Shown: positions 28,169-37,100 of the stretch, piece by piece
Position numbering within the stretch: the first letter of the stretch is position 1
Layout of the letters: every line of letters starts with the position of its first letter
Source of the DNA: Xenorhabdus sp014467285
GTDB lineage: Bacteria; Pseudomonadota; Gammaproteobacteria; Enterobacterales; Enterobacteriaceae
Reading direction: 5' to 3'
Length of the DNA: 64,000 nt
Assembly: GCF_014467285.1 (NCBI RefSeq)
Contig: NZ_NKHR01000011.1
Coordinates: 66,941 to 130,940 of the forward strand
Program-made: the position numbers and the translations under genes
The notes under the pieces: generated by a model
Databases searched by the model: none
What the model saw: the letters and a program-made list of their open reading frames with translations, nothing else
Told to the model about the DNA's origin: nothing

Positions 28169-28223
28169 ATCTTACCTCTTCTAAAAATTATTATTCATAT
28201 AACCTTTATAAAAGAAAATTAAG

Positions 28224-29480
28224 TTACCATATACCAGACCAAGTTCTGCCATCAGAGCAAGCATCTCCTGCAGGTTCTCCGCCCGGTCTTATTGTATAAA
28301 CGTTAGCTTGCCAAATATTGCCATAAGAAATGTTTCCATAATAATTAACTTCATAGTCAAGATAAATAACTCCATTTTCTATATGACCAACATAATTAAA
28401 AGGAATGCCAAACAGTAATGTTGCTGTATTACCATGATCTGGTTGAGTTGGCATTAACTTTAATTTAGACTGATAAACAGTATTTGGATAGTTACTAACA
28501 TATAAATTTAAAGTAATCTCAGCGCCAAATGGAACTTTTGTTTTATCATTATAATCATTTGTTCCTATTATTTTAACGAATAATCCTTCATGATGTGGAT
28601 TATTGCATCTATGGCTTACATCTTTTTCATGAATTGAGTCACTGATGATATTTCTATCATCATTATAGCCAACACTATTGTAAACTATGCAACTATCGTA
28701 GATTCTGTTTAAATTATCAATAGGTTGGTTATAGCCACCACCGGGATAGGTTATATTTTGTGGATATGCAGCACGAGCTGATCCAAATTTATCCACAATG
28801 GTATAAGAAAAATGAGAGATTTCATTTTCCTTAAGTATATTGTAAAGGAATATCATATGGCCATTTTTAAATTCATTAAGTTCTTCAACAAAAAAGAATT
28901 TATTTACATATTTATTATTAATAAAAAATAATATTGTGTCATATTGTTTAGCATTAGGATAGTCTGGAATTGGAACAGTGAAGAAATTTGAACTAGGATC
29001 AACCCATAAATTTCCATTATCTTCAGTTATACTAAGTGGAGGAAGTGTTAAGTCTTTTCTATTATTGTCTATGATGTAAACTTTATTTTTTGAAGATACG
29101 CGATCTGTTACACCCATCACCATAGAATCAACCTGAAATATTAGCTCTGTTGATTTTTTTGGGAAAATATAAAAAACTAATTTTCCATTTGCATCGGAAG
29201 TAATGGAAAAAAATTTCAGATTAGATGAGGTGTTTTTAGTTGTGACAAGTGTTGTTTTATTGGAATGATAAATACTCATCTGATTAAAATAACTATATTC
29301 TTTTTCAAAAATATCAACGGAGATGCCGGGTAAAGGCATTCCTTCTTCATCTCTGACCAGTGCAATTGCCTTAATACAATCACCATTAGGTGGATAACTA
29401 TCATAGTCCAATACTTGAAAAAAATCCGTTTCAAAGTAAATTGATATAGATTTTTCATCGATTGAAAAATTAGTTTTCAT
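28224..29480 (-). CDS. Island paralogue 2: shorter Ig-like protein of unknown function
   Basis: A 418-residue, shorter and more diverged member of the array. It lacks the N-terminal domain and begins near the Ig/Big_1-like part: VRDEEGMPLPGISVDIFEKE, then TSDANGKLVFYIFPKKS. The shared QYDTILFF motif follows. The C-terminal domain has GLFVKIIGTNDYND and VIYLDYEVNYYG, and a Cys/Gly tail (DACSDGRTWSGIW). No signal peptide. A good AAGGA ribosome site precedes the ATG, and the gap to the next gene is 55 bases. It may have lost its first domain since duplication. Confidence 0.85.
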   Translation of the reverse strand: MKTNFSIDEKSISIYFETDFFQVLDYDSYPPNGDCIKAIALVRDEEGMPLPGISVDIFEKEYSYFNQMSIYHSNKTTLVTTKNTSSNLKFFSITSDANGKLVFYIFPKKSTELIFQVDSMVMGVTDRVSSKNKVYIIDNNRKDLTLPPLSITEDNGNLWVDPSSNFFTVPIPDYPNAKQYDTILFFINNKYVNKFFFVEELNEFKNGHMIFLYNILKENEISHFSYTIVDKFGSARAAYPQNITYPGGGYNQPIDNLNRIYDSCIVYNSVGYNDDRNIISDSIHEKDVSHRCNNPHHEGLFVKIIGTNDYNDKTKVPFGAEITLNLYVSNYPNTVYQSKLKLMPTQPDHGNTATLLFGIPFNYVGHIENGVIYLDYEVNYYGNISYGNIWQANVYTIRPGGEPAGDACSDGRTWSGIW

Positions 29481-29559
29481 TTTTCTTCCTTTTGATAAAT
29501 TAATTTTCTATTTTTTATGGCCATAATAAATAAACTTTTATTTAACAATAAAGCTATTT

Positions 29560-31275
29560 TCAGTGGCTTGGTAAAGAATCACATCCATCGTTATCATCAC
29601 TAGCTTGGTTTGGTAATACAGTATTAATTCGGGTACTCCATTTTTTGCTATACGTTTTGGATCCGTCACTGTTTTCAATATAATAATCGAAAGAAATTGT
29701 TCCTAATCCGTTAGAGAATGAAGGTCCAGCTCGGTTAATATCACAGTACGGGATGGAAACTGTAAAATGATCAGTTTTTCTTCCTGAATCATTGGCCGGT
29801 GGCAACGAGAATTTGTAACTATTATGAGTGTTTCTAGATGTGGTGGTTTTTATATACACATTTAAATATCCTGTACTACCAAGTGGTGGTAAACTCTTAT
29901 TATTTTGCTCACTGGTTCCCGTAATCACTACATATAATCCTGCGATATCTTTAGCGCTTTGAGCTGGTTTTCTTTTTTGATTTATCATGCTTAGAATGAT
30001 GCCATGCCACTCATAAGTTTCATTTTCATCACTGTATACATTAATGGGAGGTGTTGCATGGCTGGTGTATACTTTAACTTTATTGTAAATTCTATCGTTA
30101 GATGAATTATTTTGTTCACCAATATATGTAAACATCCTTGTCATAGAATAACTGTATTCTTGACTTTGAGGAGCAACCAAATAATAAAGCTTCATAGGCT
30201 TATTAAGTGGTAGTTGTTCATATGTAAAATAAAGAGGAGTTTCTTCTATGTTTTCTATATCTTCAAGATGATATATAGGATTGAGTTGAATCGGATTATC
30301 GTTTTGCTCAAATCCTTGCATAAAAAATATTAAAGAATCTGTATTATTATATCCCGGATAAGAAGCTACATGTACTTCCATCCCTTTTTTTCCTGATGTT
30401 TTTTCAATTTTCCCATCCTGCATCCCAGATATTTTTGGTGCATTAGGGCCAAACAATGAATTACGTGTAGCATTAAAAATATATGCAGATGCTGCATAAT
30501 TAGTTGGAGTTAAATTCAATATTTGCGTATCAAAATCAACTCTGACAGAGATATTCTTTATCGGATAAACGCGAAAACTTATATTTCCATTTAAGTCACT
30601 GTTAACAGTAAAAAAATCAAAGCTACTTTGGCTATGTGTAATAATTCTTTGGGAAATTTCACCTTTATTTGGTTCTGTTCCTATATGTACAAGTTCTTCA
30701 CCTTGACCATGAGGAAAAATTTTACCTGGCAGTTCAGATGATATAAGAATTTGTGTGTTTTTTAGCGGGGATCCATTATAATCAAGTACTTTTCCATAGT
30801 ATGTAATATATGAATTCCCAGTACCGACTGGATTATCTTCTGTAGGTGGCTCAATATATTCATTATTATTAGTGGTGCTCAATGAAATGAAGCTTTCTGG
30901 TTTTACTTTCTTAGTTGTATAACTTATATTTAATGACTTTATTTCATGAGTGTAATTAGAATCTGATATTGCATGAACTGTATAATTAATTGATGTTTCT
31001 GGTAACAGACTATCACTTATTTTTAAGTAAAATACAGCACTACCAGTATTCTTGTTTTCTGATATCTTCCAATCATGCAGCTCTTGCACAATAATATGTT
31101 CTTTATTTGATTCTATTGATATATTATTAATGCTAGAAATCAAATTTGGATCTGCAGCTAGCGATACTGTCAAATAACAAGTTTGACCAATAATAACATC
31201 AGCTCTATCAGGTATTGATACACAGAGTTCCCCATATGAGCATAAACTATTTATCATCTCTATATTGTTTTTCAT
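29560..31275 (-). CDS. Island paralogue 3: Ig-like multidomain protein of unknown function
   Basis: A 571-residue protein, closest to paralogue 4 along its whole length. Order: SIPDRADVIIGQTCYLTVSL domain; NEYIEPPTEDNPVGTGNSYI block; Ig/Big_1-like domain (DYNGSPLKNTQILISSELPG to GNISFRVYPIKNISVRVDF, each within family limits); NTDSLIFFMQGFEQNDNPIQL block; PLNKPMKLYYLVAP; then GLYVVITGTSEQN and a Cys-containing tail (NDGCDSLPSH). No secretion signal is seen. It lies 79 bases upstream of paralogue 2 in the direction of transcription. Function not known. Confidence 0.88.
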   Translation of the reverse strand: MKNNIEMINSLCSYGELCVSIPDRADVIIGQTCYLTVSLAADPNLISSINNISIESNKEHIIVQELHDWKISENKNTGSAVFYLKISDSLLPETSINYTVHAISDSNYTHEIKSLNISYTTKKVKPESFISLSTTNNNEYIEPPTEDNPVGTGNSYITYYGKVLDYNGSPLKNTQILISSELPGKIFPHGQGEELVHIGTEPNKGEISQRIITHSQSSFDFFTVNSDLNGNISFRVYPIKNISVRVDFDTQILNLTPTNYAASAYIFNATRNSLFGPNAPKISGMQDGKIEKTSGKKGMEVHVASYPGYNNTDSLIFFMQGFEQNDNPIQLNPIYHLEDIENIEETPLYFTYEQLPLNKPMKLYYLVAPQSQEYSYSMTRMFTYIGEQNNSSNDRIYNKVKVYTSHATPPINVYSDENETYEWHGIILSMINQKRKPAQSAKDIAGLYVVITGTSEQNNKSLPPLGSTGYLNVYIKTTTSRNTHNSYKFSLPPANDSGRKTDHFTVSIPYCDINRAGPSFSNGLGTISFDYYIENSDGSKTYSKKWSTRINTVLPNQASDDNDGCDSLPSH

Positions 31276-31314
31276 AGTTATTGATTCCCATTAATTATTT
31301 TTTAATAAACCAAT

Positions 31315-31348
31315 ATCTACATTATCTATTTATATAGATAATGTAGAT
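31315..31348. repeat. Perfect 15-bp inverted repeat between paralogues 3 and 4
   Basis: ATCTACATTATCTAT and its exact reverse complement flank a 4-base loop (TTAT). It lies in the 139-base gap between paralogue 4 and paralogue 3. The stem is AT-rich and has no T-run on either side, so it may be an operator or an RNA processing hairpin rather than a standard terminator. Confidence 0.75.
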
Positions 31349-31414
31349 TAATATCAATTGATATGATTGTTCATATTTAAAAAATTATTATTTAATATTG
31401 TGTTTTATATAAAG

Positions 31415-33148
31415 TTAATGTTTATTTTTTGGGCAGCCATCCTCATCTATATTAAAAGCAGTATTTGCTGTGCCTATTGTGGCTTTCCATTCTTTACTGT
31501 TTTTAGTAACTCCAGCATACGTAATTGAATAAGTAAAAGAGAGCTTTGCTTGAATACCATCGTCCCATGAGTCAGCTCGGGTTAAATCACAATATGGAAT
31601 TTGTGCTACATGGTAGTATTTTTGTTTATCGGACAATACAACTGATGGGTAAGATTTATTCTCCTGCCTTGTAGCAGAATCTATGTTAATTGTTAAAATA
31701 CATGTAGAATTAAGCGGAGGAAGCCCATTAACTTCATCCTGAGAATTTTTTGCTATCCTTATGACTACATATAAACCAGTAGGAGCCTGTTGTGTTATGG
31801 TAATGTTTTTTGTATATTGATTGATCGTATCTAATGTGACAAGACGATTATCATACATACGATCGTTATTTGAATTATTGGGATCAAAGTTAGGATGGTT
31901 TGGTGAATAACTAGAATATACTTCAACTCTTGTATAAAGTCCGTTATCATTTTTGTTACTGCCATCTGATAGATCACCGACATATGTGAAATCTGATTTC
32001 ATGGAATAGAGAGAGTCCTGGTTAACAGGGGCAATTAAGTAATAAAGGGCCATGATTTTATTAAGGGGCAGTTGGTCATATGAAAAATCAAAAGGATAAC
32101 CATTTAGATTATCTATACTATCGATATTATAAATAGGTGTGAGTTGAATTGGTTTATCGTTATTTTCATATCCTTTCATAAAGAAAATGAATGCATCTGT
32201 ATTCTTAAATCCATCATATGGAGAAATTCCAACCTTCATCCCTTTAGAGCCTGGCATTTTTTGAAGTTTCCCACTTTGTTCTATGTTATATATATTTGGT
32301 GATGATGGACCAAATGGGTCATCACTATTGTTATCGTCACTAAAAATATATGCAGATCCAGCGTAGTTAAAAGATGTTACACCCAATATTCCAGTTTTGA
32401 AATCAATCCTAGCAGATATATCCTTTTTAGGATATACACGAAACTTTATATAACCATATGGGTTACTACTAATAATAAAATAGTCTAATCCATCTCGTCT
32501 AGCGGTTTTGATCGGTGAAGAAGAGGTATCTTCTGTTCCTATATTAACAAGAGTATTATCTGGATTATCAGAATATATCTGATCTGGTAATGAAGATGAA
32601 ACTAGGATTTGAACATTTTTAAGAATCTTTCCTTTATTATCTGTAATTAAACTAGAATATGGAATAAAAACACTTCCTTTCCCTACTTGATTTTCCGTTG
32701 TCGGAGGTTGGATGTATTCATTATCTGTATGTAACACAAATTGAGTATGTTGAGAAATTTCCTTCACACTATATGTGATGCTTTCAGGTGTATAATCTGC
32801 TACTGGTACTGTTCCACTTTTGTCAGACCAAAGATGAATACTAAAAGTAACATCCTGATTTTTAATTGCTATATTATCAGAAACAATTAAATGTATTTTT
32901 GTAATTGCGTAATCAAGTCCTACGAAATATTCACTATCTGTTTTCCATGTGAAATACTGAGCTACATTACTACTAAAAGCTATTGTTACTTTTTTAATAT
33001 TGTCCAAATTCCCTGTTGCTGATGTTTTTTTCACAATGATGTCGATGTAGCTAACTTGTCCAGAAATAATATCAGACCGATCGGGTATTGATAGGGTGGC
33101 AGAATAAGCATTTTGGGTGGGTGTAATTAAGTCGTTTTCAATTTTCAT
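31415..33148 (-). CDS. Island paralogue 4: Ig-like multidomain protein of unknown function
   Basis: A 577-residue protein, the first of the array in transcription order. It has SIPDRSDIISGQVSYIDI at residues 21-38, the NEYIQPPTTENQVGKGSVFI block, a Big_1-like domain (DNKGKILKNVQILVSS, then GYIKFRVYPKKDISARIDF), NTDAFIFFMKGYENNDKPIQL within the third region, PLNKIMALYYLIAP, GLYVVIRIAKNS, and a tail ending DEDGCPKNKH. There is no signal peptide. The start has GAGG 7 bases upstream. A TTATCA-CC-TGATAA palindrome lies about 165 bases upstream and matches one before the invasin gene. Export route and function are unknown. Confidence 0.88.
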   Translation of the reverse strand: MKIENDLITPTQNAYSATLSIPDRSDIISGQVSYIDIIVKKTSATGNLDNIKKVTIAFSSNVAQYFTWKTDSEYFVGLDYAITKIHLIVSDNIAIKNQDVTFSIHLWSDKSGTVPVADYTPESITYSVKEISQHTQFVLHTDNEYIQPPTTENQVGKGSVFIPYSSLITDNKGKILKNVQILVSSSLPDQIYSDNPDNTLVNIGTEDTSSSPIKTARRDGLDYFIISSNPYGYIKFRVYPKKDISARIDFKTGILGVTSFNYAGSAYIFSDDNNSDDPFGPSSPNIYNIEQSGKLQKMPGSKGMKVGISPYDGFKNTDAFIFFMKGYENNDKPIQLTPIYNIDSIDNLNGYPFDFSYDQLPLNKIMALYYLIAPVNQDSLYSMKSDFTYVGDLSDGSNKNDNGLYTRVEVYSSYSPNHPNFDPNNSNNDRMYDNRLVTLDTINQYTKNITITQQAPTGLYVVIRIAKNSQDEVNGLPPLNSTCILTINIDSATRQENKSYPSVVLSDKQKYYHVAQIPYCDLTRADSWDDGIQAKLSFTYSITYAGVTKNSKEWKATIGTANTAFNIDEDGCPKNKH

Positions 33149-33515
33149 TTCAAATCCTCATTAATTAATTATATTTCCATAAATAACTTTTTCATAATCT
33201 TATGATATCCATCAAAAAATATCATATTTATTGAAGATGTGGATTTTGTTTAAGGATAAAAGGCACCATGAATAACTTAAATAATTATGAGAAATTTAGA
33301 TAATGAAAAATAATTATCACCTGATAACATAAATATATTTACTTAAGTGATATTTACATTAATGTCGTTAATTTTATTTATTGTTTCTGAGCTTGTGGCT
33401 TAAAAAATATATACATAACTGTTTGTTTTATCGATATAATATAAATGTTTAAGTTAATTTAAATATCAATTAAATTGATTATTTCTATTGCGAAGTTATT
33501 GCCATAAATTAGAAG
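33149..33515 (-). promoter_or_regulatory. Upstream region of the paralogue array with palindromic site
   Basis: A very AT-rich 367-base stretch without a gene. It contains the palindrome TTATCA-CC-TGATAA at 33314-33327, near-identical to the core of the perfect palindrome upstream of the invasin gene. Its placement suggests an operator for the array. Promoter elements are not resolved. Confidence 0.5.
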
Positions 33516-33650
33516 ATGGCAAAAGCTATGGTGAAAATATTGGAGATTATCTCCGTTATTGCTGTTTTGCTTGTGTTGCAAAGTCTTTCACTTGGTGTAT
33601 ACCTATGGCTTGCAAAGTTGGGGTCAAAGAATAGATCGCTGATATGGTAA
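33516..33650 (+). CDS. Possible 44-residue single-pass membrane peptide
   Basis: ATG at 33516 to TAA at 33648-33650. The peptide starts MAKAMVKILEIISVIAVLL, has one long hydrophobic segment (about residues 7-34) and ends KLGSKNRSLIW, a basic tail. AGAAG just upstream is a weak ribosome site. It lies between the paralogue array and a transposase remnant. Family not recognised; it could be a small toxin-like peptide or chance. Confidence 0.3.
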   Translation: MAKAMVKILEIISVIAVLLVLQSLSLGVYLWLAKLGSKNRSLIW

Positions 33651-33687
33651 TGAATAATTCGTGAATTTGCTGTATTACACATATGTT

Positions 33688-34042
33688 AAAGATTGTCACA
33701 GATACCGTAATGTGAACAAAAGTGGCAAAATCGTCCTCTGGATGAATTTTATCCTATTGTTTACCTTGACGGCATCGCCGTTAAACGGAAGAAGCGGCTT
33801 AGCAGGTGCTGGAAGCGTCCAGTCGTGTCTGGGACAACCGGTTACCCCATGCCATTAAAAACGTAAGGAATTCCCGTCAGATGACTCAGTGAAGAAAGTG
33901 GAGGTGGCTGGCCATTCAGACAGCGTTGAAGAAATGGACAATGTCGTTACAGAGCTGGTGAATAGCAATGAGTCGTTTTATTATCAAGTTTGGTGACCGT
34001 CTGGACAGTCACCTCTTACAGAATCTTTTTTGGAGTTATTAG
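33688..34042 (+). pseudogene. Degraded IS256-family transposase (C-terminal remnant)
   Basis: Three frames together give recognisable IS256/Mutator-type fragments: KIVTDTVM (33688 on), then EQKWQNRPLDEFYPIVYLDG in a second frame (the typical RPL-D-YP-YLD catalytic-region motif), then WDNRLPHAIKNVRNSRQMTQ, LAIQTALKKWTMSL and MSRFIIKFGDRLDSHL to a TAG at 34040-34042. Frameshifts, stops and a large internal deletion make it inactive. The N-terminus is missing. It marks past insertion-sequence activity between the paralogue array and the invasin. Confidence 0.8.
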
Positions 34043-34152
34043 AAAAATCTATCCGTTTTCTCAAAAAACACACATTACTTTGCATTGATCAGGTTATCTT
34101 CGAAACTATATCGTTTTAATGCTAATTTTTAGATCTTGAATCTCACTTCAAT

Positions 34153-37100
34153 TTAATGAGAAAAATAGCTTAAAACACAAAGCATATAGCCATTAAAAGT
34201 ATCACCATGTGTTGTCACTGTGCCTGTTTGGGTGTCATAGGCAAATTTACCCCTATTGTTCAGATATGATGCAATGATTCTTGTAGTTTGTGGCGGATTT
34301 GGTGAAAGCAAATCAAAAAGTCCCCAGGAGTAACTATCTGGAAATTCGCTTTTTAAGGAGTAGATGCTATTTCCGCTTATACCTACATCAAGTTCATCAG
34401 CATCTCGCAAACCCGTTAAGCCAGTTTGCTCACAGCCCATTGATCCGTTCGGATTGTCTGGATATACAACTCCTTGTATTGCTTTAATGCTGAATGAGTT
34501 TTTAACCCAAAAAGAATATTCATAAGTATATTTAGCTTGATTGGTTCTTTGAATCGTTATTGACGTATTATTAGCAGTTTGACTAACATTGTTAAGAGCT
34601 ATCTCTCCTGTAGTTAGATCTACATAGGGAGCATTAGTACTACCACCAAAACCTTTTGTATCAATAATTTTTCCTCCTTCATCCAAAATGTTTTTCTTTA
34701 TTTTTAAGTCATACAATTTTGCGTACATATTTACAACCTGAAACATGTTATTAGGCCTATTTTGGTCTTCGAATATTTTACTTTTTCTAATGGTTTTACC
34801 ATCAGATTCTTTGATATAGACAAAAACCCCTGACTTTTGTGGTACTATATCAAAAGCAACTTGTTTTGAGGTTTCTCTGGAATCAGTTTTTCCGTTTCCT
34901 GCTTGTACAGTCAATCTTACTGTCAGGCCGTTAGTTATCTGACCATTTTTAAAATCACCAATACCGACCTGACTGCTTAGCTTAGCAGTAATGAAACCAT
35001 TTTTTACCGTATTGTCACTTGTTATTATCCATTCAGGTTTACCATTATAATCTTCGGCAATTTGGACTGTGTCCCATATAGCATTTACCTCATAGCCATC
35101 GTCTAACTCGGTATCAGAACCATCTGCTTTAACAACTTTCGCAGTATAGGTATAATACTCAGAACCGTCTCCTTTCTTTATAAGCTTGCTAGGGTCAAAA
35201 TCAACATTAATATTGTCTATCTTTAAATCCTCCACCGGTTTTACAAAACTCACAGGGTCTGCACATTGTTCCGTTGAAGGGATTTCAGTGGAGTTTTTGC
35301 CAACAACTGCCAGACAAACCACGACATCTGTCATTACAGGATTTAACTGACTGCTCATCAGGTTAACTTTCAATGTTCCATCAGATTCAGTAGTTACTTC
35401 CCCTGTCTCTGACAGCCAGGTATTTTGCGGTGCGTTACCGTTTGCAAGAGGTTTCAACCGCCATTTAAATTTAATGTCTTTCTCTGTATAAGGAATTTTA
35501 CCATCAGCACTGTACACCTGTGCAGTATAGTGATAAGCATTATTAGGATGTTTATCTGCATCCGCAGTCACATTTCCACTGGCTGGAGTAAACGTTGGCT
35601 TCATAATTGTTGGCCATGCGAATACCACATCAGCCTCTTTTGTTTCTATACCATCCACAGAAGCTACTACCGTAACGTTCTGAACCTGAGTACTTGTCAA
35701 TGTCGTGGTCGCTTTACCGTCAGTACCGATCGTGCTGGTTACTGGGTTGAATGTTAAACCTTGCTGGCTGGTGTCTTTTATAGACCAGTTAACTTTCTGG
35801 TTAGACTCAGCTTTACCTGTGTCATCTGTGACCTTGACTGTTAGGGTATAGGTTTTATTTACCAATATAGGTGTTGCTGGTGAAACTTCTATTTGCGACA
35901 TTCTTTCAGGTTTGAAAGATACTGCATATTTTTGCTCTATCCAAACGGGAGCACGGCTTTCAATAGAGAGTGAAACCAAAACATCACTAACCTCCTTTTT
36001 ACTGGTCAAATGTGCTGTTAATTTCCCATCGCTACTACCTGTAGTTTCGTTTTCCGCCGTTAAAGTGAGTTCTTTAACATTCCCTTTGTTTGTGCTCCAT
36101 TTCACATTGGATATTTTTGTATTATCTAATTTATTCCCATTGCCATCTGTAATAACGGCTGTATAGGTATATTTTTGTATGCCATCGGCAGTTAAGGGGC
36201 CTTTTTGATCGACATGGATGTCTTTAACTTGGTAATTTTTGGGATCTGCATTAAAGGAAACGAGTTGTTTAGCATGAACCGGGCTGTGGTTTTCTATGGA
36301 AAGAGAAACTTGTAGGTTATCAAGAGCCTCTTTACTGGCTAAGGTTGCCGTTAATTCTCCACCTCCACCTGTTATATCACCCTTAGGATTTAAAATAAGC
36401 TGTTTATTATCAGTCTCATCTTGACCATTCCGCGTAATACCCCATTTCACATTGGATATTTTCGTGTTATCTAATTTATTCCCATTGCCATCTGTAATAA
36501 CGGCTGTATAGGTATATTTTTGTATGCCGTCGGCAGTTAAGGGGCCTTTTTGATCGACATGGATGTCTTTAACTTGGTAATTTTGGGGATCTGCATTAAA
36601 GGAAACGAGTTGTTTAGCATGAACCGGGCTGTGGTTTTCTATGGAAAGAGAAACTTGTAGGTTATCAAGAGCCTCTTTACTGGCTAAAGTTGCCGTTAAT
36701 TCTCCACCTCCACCTGTTATATCACCTTGAGGATTTAAAATAAGCTGTTTATTATCAGTCTCATCTTGGCCATTCCGCGTAATATTCCATTTCATATTGG
36801 TAATTTTTTTGTTTTGTGCTGGTTTATTGCCATCCAAGACAATTGCAGTGTAAGTATAAATTTGAATTCCATCGGCTACGAGTGACGGTACCGCCGGTAA
36901 CACCTCAACTTTGTCTACTTTAAGATTGGCAGGATTCTCATAAAAATCGATCTCTCCCACTAATTGCTGAGGTTGATCGTCCAGTTGTAAGTAAACTTTG
37001 ACACCTTTATGTGGCTGAGAACTAACTAAGACAGGTTTGTGCTTGAAATACCCGTTTTCATCAAGTGCAACAGTATCTGAATTTTCCCAATCAATAAATT

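Noticed and set aside
33661..33858. 65-codon plus-strand ORF as an independent gene
   Set aside because: It falls in a decayed IS256 transposase whose true frame differs; better explained as pseudogene.
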